NCBI GenBank assembly: GCA_030737835.1
Contig: CM060852.1
Span: 23,813,185 to 23,877,184, forward strand
Direction of reading: 5' to 3'
Length of the DNA stretch: 64,000 nucleotides
Source of the DNA: Acorus gramineus
Taxonomy: Eukaryota; Streptophyta; Magnoliopsida; Acorales; Acoraceae
Below are positions 23,153-35,717 of the stretch, piece by piece. Every line of letters begins with the position of its first letter. Within the stretch, counting starts at the first letter, position 1. The position numbers were made by a program, and so were the translations under genes. The notes below the pieces were generated by a model. That model saw only the letters and a list, made by a program, of their open reading frames with translations. It was not told the DNA's origin and searched no databases.

Positions 23153-23478
23153 GTGATAACATGATTGAGGGTCCACCAACCTCGACTAGTACAAGAGACC
23201 CACTCTCCTCAAGGCCGTTATTCTAACAGTATAAAATGTGACTCAATTCATATCCAACCAATATGAACACGACAAACATCCAAATGATCCAATCAATTAA
23301 TTTTCACATGTAATCTCCTTAATATCTTTCTTAGATCATCAACCAAATTAAACCCTCCCTACAAAAATAACAATTTTTTTATTTCCCAACTACATAAAGT
23401 ACACAATGCCACCTTCAAAAATCCAATCCACACAAAAATGAACGTAACCTCGTCTTACAAAAAAATAAAAATAAACGC
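23153..23478. other. Downstream flank of the lectin receptor kinase gene
   Basis: AT-rich DNA with no gene. It presumably includes the kinase 3' UTR on the minus strand. Confidence 0.4.
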
Positions 23479-25857
23479 TCAACGTCCCTCAACGAAGAAA
23501 TCCGACCCGGACTGCGACGACGAAATCGACTGCTTGAGCTCACCAAACGTCAGATGGGCCCCACCACGGCCCGGCCCATGATTGGACCCAGTCCACCCAC
23601 TCCGCATCGACTGCAGCTTCTCTACCAGCCCATCAGAGCCGTCCATCTCATGCATCCCCTCCAGCGCCCTCGCCGCCTGTCTCATACTGGGTCGGGTCAT
23701 CGGGTCATTGCAAGTGCACAGAAGCCCCACCTTCATCACCCTCGTCACCTCATCCTCATCGTACCCTCCCGTCCGTCTGATCCACGGATCCAGAGCCGAA
23801 ACCAAATCCCCACCCTCCATCAGCCCTAAAACCCACTCAATCAACGGCTGAGATCCATCCTCCCCGATGGGCCTCCTCCCACAAACGACCTCCAAAACCA
23901 AAACCCCGAACCCAAACACGTCCGTCTTATCCGTGGCCCTCCCTTCCCTCACCACCTCGGGCGCCATGTACCCAACCGTGCCAACCACACGTGTGGTGGC
24001 CCCGGCCCGCCCGTGCGAGTGCACACGTGCGAGCCCGAAGTCACCCAACCGTCCGATCATGTCCCTGTCTAACATCACATTGCTCGCCTTGATGTCCCTG
24101 GAGATAAGTTTATCAATTATCCAAAAAATTCTGTATCCGATCCAACTCTCTATCTGATAAATATTCGGATTCCACGTATATTATAAATTATACATGTTAT
24201 TATATACTGTTCATTGTTATATTTTACATGTTTCGAATGTTTGATATTTAAATATTAAAATTTTAATTTTAATTTTTTTTTTAATATATTACTTAATTAT
24301 CTAAATTAATGTTAATTTAAACATATCAATTATGTCAAAAATACTAATGTTTGATCTATCTTAAATGTGTTGAATGATTACAATAGAATATGAAAATTAG
24401 CATAATTGATCTATCTCATATTGACAGATTTACCTGTGGACCACCCGCTGCTCCCACCCCTCGTGTAGGTACACCACACCCGCCGCCACGTCCTTCAAGA
24501 TCCTCACCCTTGATTCCCAATCCAACGGCTCTGATGCATCGAAGACACGCCGGTCCAGGCTCCCGTTCTCCATGTACTCGTAGACGAGGATCAGGTTACC
24601 TCCTTCTCGCTTACTCCACCCGATGAGGCTCACGATGTTTCGATGCCTGAGGCGTCCGAGGGTAGAGACTTCGGAGAGGAACTCTTTCACGGATTGTCCT
24701 CCGCTTTCCGCAGCGAAGCACTTGATCGCTACGGGGAGCTCCCCCGCCTTCAGCGCCCCCTTGTAGACCTTCCCGTTCCCGCCCAAGCCGATGAGGTTAC
24801 TCGCGGAGAACCCGTCCGTCGCTGCGAGGATGTCCTTGTACGCGATCCGATGGGGCCAGTACTCGACCTCCCATTCCTCCACCGACCCTTCTCTCTCCTC
24901 CTTACGCTCCTTCGCTTTTCTCCTCCTCCATAACAGAGCGGCGATGATCGAGGCGGTGAGGATGACCGCAGAGAAGGCCACACTGATTGCGATCGCGATT
25001 GTTCTTCCCTTCGATCGGCCCTTCTTCGGGACGAAATCGGGGAGGTTCGACTTGATCAAGCCCTCGCTCAACGAGAAATTCGAATCGCTGAAGCTCCATC
25101 CGAGGATCCGGTGGCGCTGCACGAGCCGACCCGTCGCGGCGCAGAAGCCGACGTACATCTCGTCGTTGAAGACCCCGTCTAGATCCAGATCGATCGAGAT
25201 CAACGGCTTGGATGGCCGTTTCATCCAATCCGAAACCCTGGACATCGTCACGTTGAGCTTCCCGTCTCTGTAGTCGATCCAGGCCTGGTAATTCGTCCCG
25301 TCGTTCAGCGAAACCCCGGAGAAGTCGCCGGAGTCGGAATAGAAACCGGCGGAGTGGGAGGCGACGGAGGTGAGGGAGTGGAGGTCGACGCCGACGTGGT
25401 TGGCGTCGATGTCGTCGAATTCGGGGTTCTTGAAGAGGTCGAATTCGACGGCGAGGACTCGGTTGGTCGGGTCGCCGTTGGTGGTGAGGTTGAATAGGCC
25501 GAGGTGCTGGGCGGAGCTGGCGCCGAGGGTGCCCGGAGAAGGGGCGAAGAGGAAGGCGATGCCGTGGCCGGGGAGGAGGCCTTCGACGGTGGCGATGGAG
25601 AATAGGAAGGAGGCGGAGAAGGTTAAGGCGGAGGAGTTTAAGGGTACCTTGGACTTGTAGAGGGCCCGGCCGAGGGAGAAGGTGGTGGGGCTGGTGAGCG
25701 AGATGTGGCGGCGGCGCCCGCCGCCGACATCTTCGATGGCGGCGTCGCCGTAGAGGGCGAGGTCGGAGGGATCGAAGCCGTTGAGGACGAAATCGACGGC
25801 TGTTGTGAGGGAGGTGGAGAGTAGGAACAGTGTTAGGAGGGTTATCTGCCTCGCCAT
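23479..25857 (-). CDS. L-type lectin-domain receptor kinase, LecRK-VII type
   Basis: Exon 1 is 25857-24434, the intron 24433-24098 (GTAAAT...CTCCAG, 336 bp, phase 2) and exon 2 24097-23479, giving 680 aa. Residues 1-20 are a signal peptide. The lectin domain (about 21-270) has the metal-site residues E138, D140, D151 and N153. A membrane segment lies at about 286-309. The kinase has a Gly loop (GLGGNGKVYKG, 357-367), VAIK (K379), HRDIKASN (474-481) and DFG (494-496), so it looks active. EWEVEYWPHRI just before the kinase and the total length fit Arabidopsis LecRK-VII.1/VII.2. It sits in the plasma membrane and probably senses an extracellular ligand; in this family roles include defence and pollen development. 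The intron splits the Arg codon of HRD, unusual for a family whose genes are mostly intronless. Codons are GC-rich compared with the surroundings. Confidence 0.95.
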
Positions 25858-25930
25858 CCGCCGAACATCGAATGGAGATCAGAGTGTGTGCTCGAGTGCC
25901 GGTAGTCAAGTCTTCGATTTTGCTTTCAAA

Positions 25931-25938
25931 TTATAGAA
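25931..25938 (-). promoter_or_regulatory. TATA-like box of the lectin receptor kinase gene
   Basis: The minus strand reads TTCTATAATTTG here, about 75 bp upstream of the ATG at 25857, a normal plant core-promoter distance. Confidence 0.4.
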
Positions 25939-25949
25939 CACACGGTTGA

Positions 25950-26580
25950 AGTGATTTATTATTTTTATTTTTAATTTTTTGGGCTTCATTTATAGCTCCA
26001 TTTTTTTCACTTTGACTTATAATAAAAACTATTATTCGGTGTCACAGGTCCCCACTGATGTGTCAGAAACACGTGGCAGTCGAACTTTTGTCCAAACTAC
26101 TGACAAAGGCTTTGCCGGTTTGGCTGATCAATGTGAGTGCTCTAATTCAAGTTTTAGTTTAATTATTGTTTTTAATTTGGTGATTTGGCAATTGAGAATG
26201 AAATGGTTAGGCTAGTGTTGTGTCGCGGATTTGATTTGCTCATGCACGTGAATGCCCATTTGTTCTGACTGCATTTCATTTGGTATACTAGCTGACTAGG
26301 CTGGGTTTCTAACTTTAATGATTGCAATGCTTTATCTACTATTACTTTAGGGACAGTTTAGTAGGAAAAAAAAAGGGACTGTGTCCTGTGGAGTTTTTAA
26401 ATATTTGTTTTTATCCTAAATCCACGAGGGTTGTAATATACCTAACCCCCAAAATCCAAATATCCCGCCTCCAAAAACATCTCTGGTCATGTACCTTTAT
26501 TTAGATATTATATATAATTTTAAAGGAAAAGATCCAAGTAAACCCCAGCAAACTATCTTAAATAATCCGTATAATTCTCT
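25950..26580. other. Upstream intergenic DNA of the receptor kinase gene
   Basis: No gene was seen. It presumably contains the receptor kinase promoter, since that gene reads away on the minus strand. Confidence 0.4.
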
Positions 26581-26929
26581 AACTTTATATAAATTTAAAT
26601 AACTCACTGAGTTAAATTTTTATTGATAGATGATAATTATTTGTAAATATTTCATTTGGTTAACCTTAATTGAAAATACAGTGTACTAAAAACCTTATAC
26701 AATTTATTAAAAATATGAAAAACTCCATGTAAATGACCATTTTACCATTCCAAATAAATTATAAAACTCTATCTGGATGGATAAAATCATCATTTACAGA
26801 GAATTTTTTCTTTTTCTCTTATTGTATGAGGTTTTTGGTATACTATGTTTTCAGCCATGATTAGCTAACCAGAATATTTCTCATCTATCAACGAAAATTT
26901 AACTCAGAGGGTTATTTAAATTTATATAG
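26581..26929. mobile_element. Foldback MITE truncated by a gypsy fragment
   Basis: The arms 26581-26668 (TTTATATAAATTTAAATAAC...GAGTTAAATTT) and 26862-26929 (AAATTTAACTC...GTTATTTAAATTTATATAG) are inverted copies. The left arm continues outward (about 26530-26580) but its partner is missing because the gypsy fragment starts at 26930. Confidence 0.6.
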
Positions 26930-27263
26930 GTGTGTCCACCGGCAGGGCGATGGAATTTGATCCAAAACCAAACCGGAGAAGCCTCAAGGAGCGCCGCCTT
27001 GTCCCGTTGTGCAGGGCGGTGGTAGGAGGAACAGGACCAGAGCCACCCTATGACTCGACCACACCGGCAAGAAAAGTTGCAACGGGTGGAGCACGTCGCG
27101 GTTCCTCCAATTTAAGAAGCTCCCACCACGATCGGTCCGGATAGTCCATCACCTAAGAGATGTCGCTCATCTTTACCTCCTCGACCTCCAGCCTGGGGGC
27201 ATCCACTGTCGGCCTCCGAGGGCGACACAAATGGCGATGGGACAAATCCAAACCGTCTGGCAT

Positions 27264-27715
27264 CTAGGAACCCCGGACCCAAATCCGGCGACTCTCCAAG
27301 CCGTGGATGTCGCCCCGAGCCATGCCAAGGATCAGCTCAGACGCACTAGCTCGACGAGAGACGTAGAAGGGCGAGGACCGCCCGGAGGATGAGGCCTTGA
27401 CTTGATAGATCCAACGGACCTCAGTAAAGCCCAGCTCAACTCCTGTCTTCTTCCCCAACGCGACCACGCACATCAAGACGCGGTATACGTTGGGGACGAC
27501 CAGGATGGGATAGAGGCCAAAGAAATCAAGAAACTCTGCCACCAAGTGTGGCAGAGGGAAAGAAAGACCCCACCATCGGTGAAGTAGCTGGGATGGAGGA
27601 GAACATAATCAAGATAAAGGGTAGGGACCTCGTCTTCGGCCAACTCGTCAATCACGAAGTCAGACGAGAGGCCCAACTCTCTGTGGAGGGCTGCGGCCGT
27701 GGCAGTTTCTTCCAT
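27264..27715 (-). pseudogene. Second copy of gypsy antisense gene 1, frameshifted
   Basis: The ATG at 27715 begins a frame similar to 6058 (ALHRELGLSSDFVIDELAED). It loses the frame near 27545, after which the homologous peptide (VVPNVYRVLMCVVALGKK) continues in another frame to 27264. At 27297-27299 it has TTG (Leu) where the main copy has a TAG stop. Sequence related to the tail continues towards 26930 with further stops. Confidence 0.7.
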
Positions 27716-28099
27716 GATAATGAAGGAAGGCGTGAGATGGGATGAGGGGCTCCTTCCTCTCACCCCCCCCCCCCCATTTTAATATCCATTGAAGCGGTGC
27801 CTCGAGAAGACAGCCGCACTTATTTCGCTGCAAGTATCGAGGAGTAATCATCAATATCAATAAAAAGGGGATTCAAAGAATCTAAAAGGATACTGACGTT
27901 TGGATTTCCTAGACGCCATTTAGAGGCCACATGCCATTAAGACTGACAAAGCAAATTCACCGTCAAATCTTGGGCGGGTCAGAGGATCCCGAGAAGGCAG
28001 ACGACCAAATCTTTGACCCCCAAATGGGAATGGGGGCGAGGTGATTTATCATGATCTCCTACTCTCTCGACAAGCCAAAAGAACAAAAGAGGGGGCATC

Positions 28100-28988
28100 T
28101 GTGGAGTTAAAAATCCTCACCGCGACACGTGTCACCTCAAGGAGTAATGCATCACACCAGGATGAACGTGGGCCTGCCATGGGACCTGCAAATTCGAGTT
28201 CCAATCCTTGGCTATGATGACTCTTCCCAGATGTGCTGACGTCACTAGATCCAGTGTCTAGTTGGGCGGTTGGACTCCTCGTAGGCGAGTAGTCTAAGGC
28301 ACGACCAGACATGAGGTCTAGTCGGTCGACCTTACTCCTCGAAAGCGAGTAGTCTAAGGCACAACCAGACATGAGACTTGGTCGGTCGACCTTACTCCTC
28401 AAGGACGAGTAGTCTAAGGCACGACCAGACATGAGGTCTAGTCGGTCGACCTTACTCCTCGAAGCCAAGTAGTCTAAGGCACGACCAGACATGAGGTCTG
28501 GTCAGTCAACCTTATTCCTTGAAGGCATGATGTGAAGCGTACGGGCGAGCACATCAAGAGACCCCAAGCAAGAAGAAGAAACGGTCAGAAGACCACTAAC
28601 GCCTGTAACTGTCAAGGTAGCATTTAAGGCCCATTACCAACAGAACGTGGGTAGTCAAGGACCGACGTGGAACATAAATACCGGGGATGTTTCCCTGGAA
28701 AAAGGCCCACTAAGCACTTAGTGGCAAGGCGGTTACAAGGGTATTAAAGGAACTACGTGTGACTTGATCTCCAAAGGGTACGTAGGCAGCCTATAAAGAG
28801 GTCGCGCGCTCAGCACTCTAAAGGCACAGTCAAGCAAGGTCAAAAAAGTTATTCATTGAGCTTCATTTGCGTTATTTCCTATAATGTCATTGAGAGAATT
28901 AAAGCATAGCTATGAGAATTCATATTGCTTGAGTTCTTTTTCCCAGTAAATTTACAAATCTAACTGGAGGGGGGAAATATTCTCCTCA
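28100..28988 (+). repeat. 3' LTR of the truncated gypsy copy
   Basis: It starts TGTGGAGT and ends CTCCTCA on the + strand, the reverse complement of the other two LTRs. It carries four ~60 bp units (AGTAGTCTAAGGCACGACCAG cores near 28290-28470). A TATA (CTATAAAG) lies near 28791. Confidence 0.85.
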
Positions 28989-31609
28989 ATAACCATACAA
29001 AATTGTATTCATACTAAGATCAATCAAATTAAAAGGTACAATAGCCCAAAAAAAAAAAAATTAATCAAATAAATATCATTTGAAAATTATTTTTCTCGCA
29101 TAGGTTGGGTTTTCAGTTTTTAGGGATTTGATAGGGGAGGATTTTATATGGATTTTAATAGGGACGGTTGAAAAAAAAATGGCTTGGAATGCGAATCGAT
29201 AGGTTGGGTTTTCAATTTTGGATACTTGGGGTGTATTCTATTGGGCCTGGGCAGTGGGCCTTAAAGTGTATAATGGTATGCAAGGGTCTATCCTTCCTGC
29301 ACCCATATTAACTATTTTTTTTTTCATGGACTAATTGAGTCAAAATTTTTTTATGATTGATGGGCTTCAACTAGATGGGCTAGGGGCCCTAGGCAGTGGC
29401 CTTGGTGGCCTCAGCTTAGGGCCGGGTTTGGCTATATATAGCAAAGGCGGCGGATATACGATTTCAAAATGGGAGCGTACACATCGAGGGGTGATTGATT
29501 GGATGCACCTCCCGCCGGTTAGATACTATATATAGAATTGTCTTGTATGCCTTTTCTATCCCCTTTTGTTTTTTTTATCATGTTTTGTGTTCTATTCTCC
29601 CTCATTTCGGATTTATAATTCAAATTCAATAATGAAATTGGATAATAAAGATCTACTTTTTCTTCAAAAAAAATAAAATAAAATAAAACTAAGGGATAAA
29701 GTAGTGATTCGAAAATAATTATTGTTAAAATGAAAGAGAGAAAACACACGGTCATCAGCTCCTTTCACAAAAATATACGACCACAAGGTTATATTTTTTC
29801 GGGATGCCAATTAGGATTGTAATATATTCAAATGTCAGACTAGATTAGAAGTGGAGTAATACATATTTATTAAAATTTATAAGCGGCATATTATAGCTTT
29901 TAGTTTAAAAAAAATAGTTGTTATATGTTTGTTTAAACTTATTAGAACTTATTTATGTTAAAAATAACTCTATAAAATCGAAATCTCTAAGCTGGGCAAA
30001 GAGTGCTTTTTCAGATTATAGCTTATAGATTGTTTTAAAAAAATTCTTTTGGACATTAATGCCCTTCACTTTTTTCACTAATAACCATACTTTTGTAAAA
30101 GAATTATTTTGGACACTAATGATCAAATATATTACAGTTGTAGAGTATAATATTTGAAAATGATTGTAGTGAATTTAATTTTTATTTATGTTATACTAAT
30201 TTGTCTTTTAAATATTCATAAAACTAATTTTTATAAGTAATACCACCTTATTTTATCAAACAAAAATTAAATTTAACTTCTACATTTGAAATGGTATTTT
30301 TAACAATTAAACAGCAAAAAACTATTTTACAACTTATTTTAACAAACATTCAATACTGCTAATACTGCTTATTCTCTGCTTTTTAACAGAACAAACATGT
30401 CTACTGCTTATTAGATAAGTTAAAATCTATGATTTATAAGGTGCAATCTATAATTGTAAATTAAAGCTGCAACAAACATAACCTAAATACAACTGAAGAA
30501 TAGGCAAAGAACTTGAGGTAAGGGTCATCATTTGATTTGAAGCCTGGCCCTATAGGGCCTAAATGCGACGCAGGCTGGACCAACCAATTCGGGAGATAGC
30601 CAGGCTCATGCCTCACTTCGGGGCCAGAGCCCGGCCCATAGGCCCGATTATGAGAAGCCCCCAAAATAATTTTTGGAAAATGTTAGACCAAGTCATTTAT
30701 ACCAACAAAAATTCAGACCACACATGTTTAATTTTTTTTTTAAATAGTAAATATTATCTAATGAAGTATATGCTTTAATAAAAAAAAATGTATATTACTC
30801 TATTTCAAGTTAAATGAACTCATTTTTAGTATGTATAAGAAAACATTTAACTAGATATATACATCATCTAACAAGATATATGTTTAACTGGATCTCTAAC
30901 AAGGTAAATAAGGCTGCATTTTAACTGGAAAAAGAAATTGAGTGTAACAACGCCAATTTTTTGGTGGGGCTTTGAGGTCCACCTGTTGGCCAAGCCCAGC
31001 CTGCCTGTTCAGACCTAGGCTCGTGGGTTTTTTGCTCCAAGCCAGCCTGGCCTAGGCCCACAGTTGGACCTGAGCCCTGTTTTCATGGGCCGGCTACCTA
31101 ACTTGAGGAGGGCAATAAGTTATGATCCGTTTGATTGGAAAAAAAATTGGACTTCTTGGTTGATAAACTGTAGGGAAACAGATACAGTGTTCTCTCCGTA
31201 GATGACTCTTCTACTTTGGTATCCGCTTTATTATTTTTTATGTTTTGGGCTTAACATTTTTAAAAATACTAAATTGTTTTCAAACTCGGTTCATTTTGTA
31301 GCTTTTTTTATAGTCTTACACACTATAATGATGTGTATACTATGTTATCGCAGCATATGAATTCTATTTTAAAGAATTTTATTTTTTTTTCAAAGAAAAA
31401 AAATACAATCTTTGCATGCACTGGCCCATTAACACAAATACACAATCTTATCAACAAATTCCTTGGCCCAAGCAATGGTCCTCGCCCCCGCCCGCAAGCC
31501 AATTCGGATCCTTTGAGCAAAAAATAAAGTGAGTCACTCACTTTGGTAGTCAGTAATAATATGACACATAATTTTCTGCGCCGGCATTGTATACGACATT
31601 GTTCGTGAC
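28989..31609. other. AT-rich intergenic DNA with a GC-rich hAT-like remnant
   Basis: No gene was recognised. Blocks around 30545-30650 and 30960-31095 are rich in GGCCC and GGCCTAGG words in opposite orientations (GCCTGGCCCTATAGGGCC, GCCTGGCCTAGGCCCAC), which resembles the ends of a decayed hAT-like element. Exact termini and a target duplication could not be set. Confidence 0.35.
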
Positions 31610-32095
31610 AAAAATGGATAAATTTTTAGGATAAATTAGTCTAATTTATGGGAATAAAAAAATCATTATTTTTATTCAGATTTGTATTTGGTAATGCTTT
31701 TTATTATCCTCGTTTTTTATTTTCTTATCTTCAATCTTGCATTTGGATCACATATGGGATAACTTTAAATTTTAAAAAAAAATATTAAATCTACCCTTCT
31801 TATTAATGGGGCATTAATATTGTTTAGTAGAGCACATTCTCTTTTTTTTTCATTTATTTTTTTGGAAATGGTAATAATAAATGTTATCCCAATTTTATAA
31901 AATTGGGATAAAAAATTGGGACAAAGTCTGTTCCACCTTTTACCCAGAACAAATTATCCCCATTTTTTATCTCAAAACATAGACAATTGTCCATATTTTA
32001 TCCCCAATTTTTTTTATGCCATATGGGATAACAAGTGATTTAATTCAATTTTTTCTTTATCCTAACTCCTTATCCCCATGCCAAACTAGGCCTAA
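31610..32095. mobile_element. MITE related to the tandem pair at 51.9-52.5 kb
   Basis: The sequence shares GGGATAAAAA, a TTATCCCCATTTT block, ACAATTGTCCATA and a TTATCCC...CCAAACTAGG end with 51937-52495. The right end (CCAAACTAGGCC then TAA) looks Tourist-like. The left end is unclear. Confidence 0.5.
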
Positions 32096-32155
32096 GAGTT
32101 TATTAAAAAAGTAAACATATTTTTTTTTGTACTATCTATGTATCCTATTGTTACT

Positions 32156-33939
32156 AGGATGAGTCTTGTTACACAGGCCCCAATTCATAGGCCATACTCA
32201 CAAGCCCTAATAGATGTCAAATTATCATTGGATGCCTGATTAACTTTGATAAAAGGAAAAAATAGCAAAATACAAAAGTACCCCCTTTTAAAGCCACACA
32301 TTTGAATGCTCAAATCCCTCATTTTTTGGGGTTTGTTTTCATCTTCCGTCCCTGTCGGCTATTGTCATTTAATTTCAAAATCGATTTGTTTCCAAAAAAT
32401 TAAAAATCAATTGAATATTTTCATCATTCTCTTTTATTTTCCGTCTAAAATATTGAAGAAGACCTATAATTATTGGGGGATTCGATTTCAACTCAATTTT
32501 TTCAAGTTTCTTTGTTCGGTTGCTTTTCATTTGCAAAAATATGGGTAAGCGATGATTTTTTTTCAATTTTTTGAATCACACATATTGTATTGATGATTTT
32601 CGTAATGCAATCCTATGAAACAAATTTTTTTCAATTCTTATATTGATTTTGTTCCTATATATGATCTGCGATTGTATATACTAATGTAAATTGATTGTAT
32701 GAACTGATTTTATGATTTTTGAGTACTTCGTAATGTCGAAATGTAACTGACTATTTGACAAACTATTCAATGTTTGTGGATTTTGAAGATTTATATACAA
32801 AATATTTGTTTAGTTTTTTTTTATATATATAAATGTAACATAGTATAATAAGAATGTATCTGAATAAATGGTATTTGTAATTGACTATTTGTATATGGCC
32901 TTTAAAATGTAACTGAGAATAATAATGAATGAAATCAACTACTTGATAATGTAACTGAGTATTTTAGAATGTAGCATATAATATTATCTTAAGTTTTGAT
33001 AAATGTAACTGACTATGTGTATCAGCCTTCAAAATGTAAATATATCTGACTATTTGAAAATAGAACTTACTACTAACAAAATGTAACTAACAATTGTAAT
33101 AGAGTATAATAACACTGAAACTGAATAAATGGCTGAATGTAACTCACTATTGTTAAATATAATTGATTATTCATATATGACTTTGTATATGTTTTTATAT
33201 GTAACTAAGCATAATAAAAGTAATTCATTATTTGATAAATGTAACTAACATTTTTAGAATTGAATTTACGTTTGATTATTAAATGTAACTGACAAAATCA
33301 AATGAATGTTTCTTTGTATATGACATAGAATTTGAGTGTTACTACACATGTATATGACAATTGAAATGTCAATTATATGACAAGTGAAATGTATCTCACT
33401 TTCAAAGAAAATTATATATAAAAAAAAGAGTGTTATTACACATTTAAATATGAATTTGAATTCAAACAAAAAAGAAAATTTTAAACGAATTTAGAAGATT
33501 TGTGTTAGATCATCTAAAATGAAAGAACATACCAGTAAACATAATTTACAATCAAAGATCAGATTCAACAACTATAAATATGTAAAATCAAGTAATTACA
33601 AAACAACAGCATAAACATAAATCATTTTCGATCTGGTGCTAGGTATTTTTAAAAATAATAATGGTGTTTTAAAAAGGAAATGAACTATTGATTATGGATG
33701 TATAAATAATTTAATTAGAATGAATCCAAAAACAAAACAAAAAACGTGAATTATAAATGGAAATGATTTATTGTCACCGTTATTAATTCTATATAGATGG
33801 AAAGGAGTAATTATAACTGTCTCCTTGATTATGGGAACAATTACCGAATAAAGAAAAAAATCACAAAAGAGTAAAATAGGTATTATGCATATGGGGCTTA
33901 GTTGGTGCTTATAAAGATGGGGCCAGTGAATCATTTTCC
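32156..33939. mobile_element. MULE-like non-autonomous element, copy 2
   Basis: The left end contains GTTACACAGGCCCC and the right end, on the minus strand, GGAAAATGATTCACTGGCCCC. Both continue with related subterminal sequence to TAATAGATGTC or its equivalent. The 9 bp flanks ATTGTTACT and ATTATTACT match at 8 of 9. The termini resemble those of the elements at 39775-47270 and 47985-49398. Inside, an AT-rich leader ends at AAATATGG|GTAAGC (about 32540), which looks like a first exon and donor with no transposase behind it. Confidence 0.6.
32741..33396. repeat. Array of ATGTA(A/T)CTGA motifs in MULE copy 2
   Basis: At least ten occurrences or one-base variants lie within 660 bp, including 32741-32750, 32854-32863, 32907-32916, 33003-33012 and 33283-33292. 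They are irregularly spaced and mostly in one orientation. Confidence 0.65.
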
Positions 33940-34016
33940 ATTATTACTTGCTACTACAGAGGGTCTATGTGCTTTTACCACATAACATCCGAACTCCGCA
34001 AGGTGGGTTGGTCCTC

Positions 34017-34037
34017 GGGGGGGGGGGGGGGGGGGTT
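34017..34037 (+). repeat. Poly-G run of 21
   Basis: An uninterrupted run of 21 G in AT-rich DNA just outside MULE copy 2. It may be a microsatellite or an assembly-sensitive site. Confidence 0.9.
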
Positions 34038-34337
34038 GTTTGAACAAAACAATGGGTGTGATTGAATAAAGTTAGGACTAATTTAGTACCTGGTTATTAT
34101 ATGAATAAATGTTTTTTTATAATTTTTTTCAATCTCCTACATTCTTTATGTAGTAATTTCTGGTGTCCACAATATCAGAATTCTCTCACTTCTCTTACAG
34201 AACTTAGCCCTCTCAAACAACTCACAATAAAAAAAAAAAAATTTGAATGACATTTTATAATAATCTTTTCAAGCAATATATATTTAATTGATAAAAATTT
34301 GATTTGATGTTTTGGGATTTGGGTGCAACTCGGGTGC

Positions 34338-35106
34338 TAAAGGTGTAAACCGGCCGTGTCGTTTCGGCCTGGCCCGTTAAGGAAATGGACTTAGCGGGCC
34401 ATGCTGGGCTGATTTGTTAACTTTGACGGGCCATGCCGTGCTGTTCTGTGCCTAGCCCGTCGAGCCAGCGAGCCAGCCCATGATTTTTTAAAAAAATATT
34501 TTTTTATTTTAAATTTTACTTTTTTTTAATATTATACACAAAAAATATAAAAATGTATTTCATATACATATATACACACAAATATACTGTATATACTTGA
34601 TAAAATAATGAGATAAGACACTTATTCAACATATTATATGTTTATGCTTCGTCTATTGCAAATTATCGTGTCGTACAGGAAACGGCCCCTGTGCCACAAG
34701 GCTGGTCTGACACGGTCCATATACCTTAACATGTCATGCTGTGCCAATAACGCGTCACGCCATTTTGTGTGTTTCTTAACGTGGCATGCCGTAACCTCTA
34801 TCGGCCTGGTTGGGAGGTTGAAACTCAATTTAAACCCAACCTGAAGTTAGATGAATTTAACCCAAACTCAACCCAAGCAATATTGGGTAATTCACACTTT
34901 ATCTCACAAATTAAATAATTAAATTTAATTTAGAATATTTAAATTGATCACTTCCTATTTTGGGTTTGGGTTATCTAAATAATCAAACCAACCCAACCCA
35001 TATTTGGTTCGAGTTCAGATTAAACCCGAATGTCAAAACCACCTCAACCTAAACCCGTCTAAATGTCGGGTTGGATAAAGTTCAATTCGTCCAAGTTGCA
35101 CCCCTA
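34338..35106. mobile_element. hAT-like element remnant
   Basis: The ends TAAAGGTGTAAAC (left) and TAGGGGTGCAACT (right, minus strand) are Ac-like inverted termini. A second GGGTGCAACT at 34321 could be the true left end. The interior has CGGGCCATG words and AACCCAACC repeats. No coding region and no matching 8 bp flanks were found. Confidence 0.4.
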
Positions 35107-35298
35107 TTTCAGATTGTATTGAAATTAATAAAATAAAATAATATTAAATAAAATAAAAAAAATAATGACAATAGTATATTTGAAACCCGCTTAACTACGA
35201 TCTTGGCTCCACCCTTGGGTTGGTCTTGGTCCAATACGTCTAGACAAAGAAAGCATGTCAATACATGCAATAGAGTTTTTAGAACACTTATGCCATTG

Positions 35299-35717
35299 TG
35301 GGACTAATGTTTGGATATAGAATGAGATTTATTCTGGGATATAAAGTGATTTTGTATTTGGTTGAATTATTCTCATTGTGAAACGTAATAATAAAGTTTT
35401 TTGTTATTTGGATAAAATGTGAACAAAGTATGGATAAAAATTTATGAAAGGTGAAAAAATGGTGATGGTTGATTTGACAAGTGATTTATAAGAGGTGATA
35501 ATAGTTGATTTGACAGTGGGTCCAGATATTCTTTGGGTGGAATAACCTGGAATAACTTTAATTCCAAGAGTTAACTGGAATCTATATACCACTTTATATC
35601 AGTTTATTATGACATAAGTTATGCTTGAGTATTCAACCCTCCCAAATAACCAAAATGAGTTATTCTGCTTTATTCTAGGATATTCTGACCCTTATTCCAC
35701 ATTCAAACGAGGGACAA
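35299..35717. mobile_element. Tourist-like MITE, relative of 51329-51781
   Basis: It shares long blocks with 51329-51781: GTTTGGATATAGAAT, GTAATAATAAA, GTTGATTTGACA, GTGGGTCCA(G/C)ATATTCTTTG and AATAACTTTAATTCC. The termini are more decayed than in the other copy. Confidence 0.6.

Larger units (their letters stand above)
26930..28988 (+). mobile_element. 5'-truncated inverted relative of the gypsy element
   Basis: Read on the minus strand, this matches the 4682-6830 part of the main element: the LTR, polypurine tract and antisense gene 1. Element sense is therefore the + strand here. Gag, pol and antisense gene 2 are absent. The left junction at 26930 falls inside a foldback MITE arm and no target duplication is present, pointing to a deletion or recombination junction. 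Confidence 0.8.

Noticed and set aside
24902..25909. 335-codon minus-strand frame
   Set aside because: An Arg/Pro-rich shadow of the receptor kinase exon in another frame.
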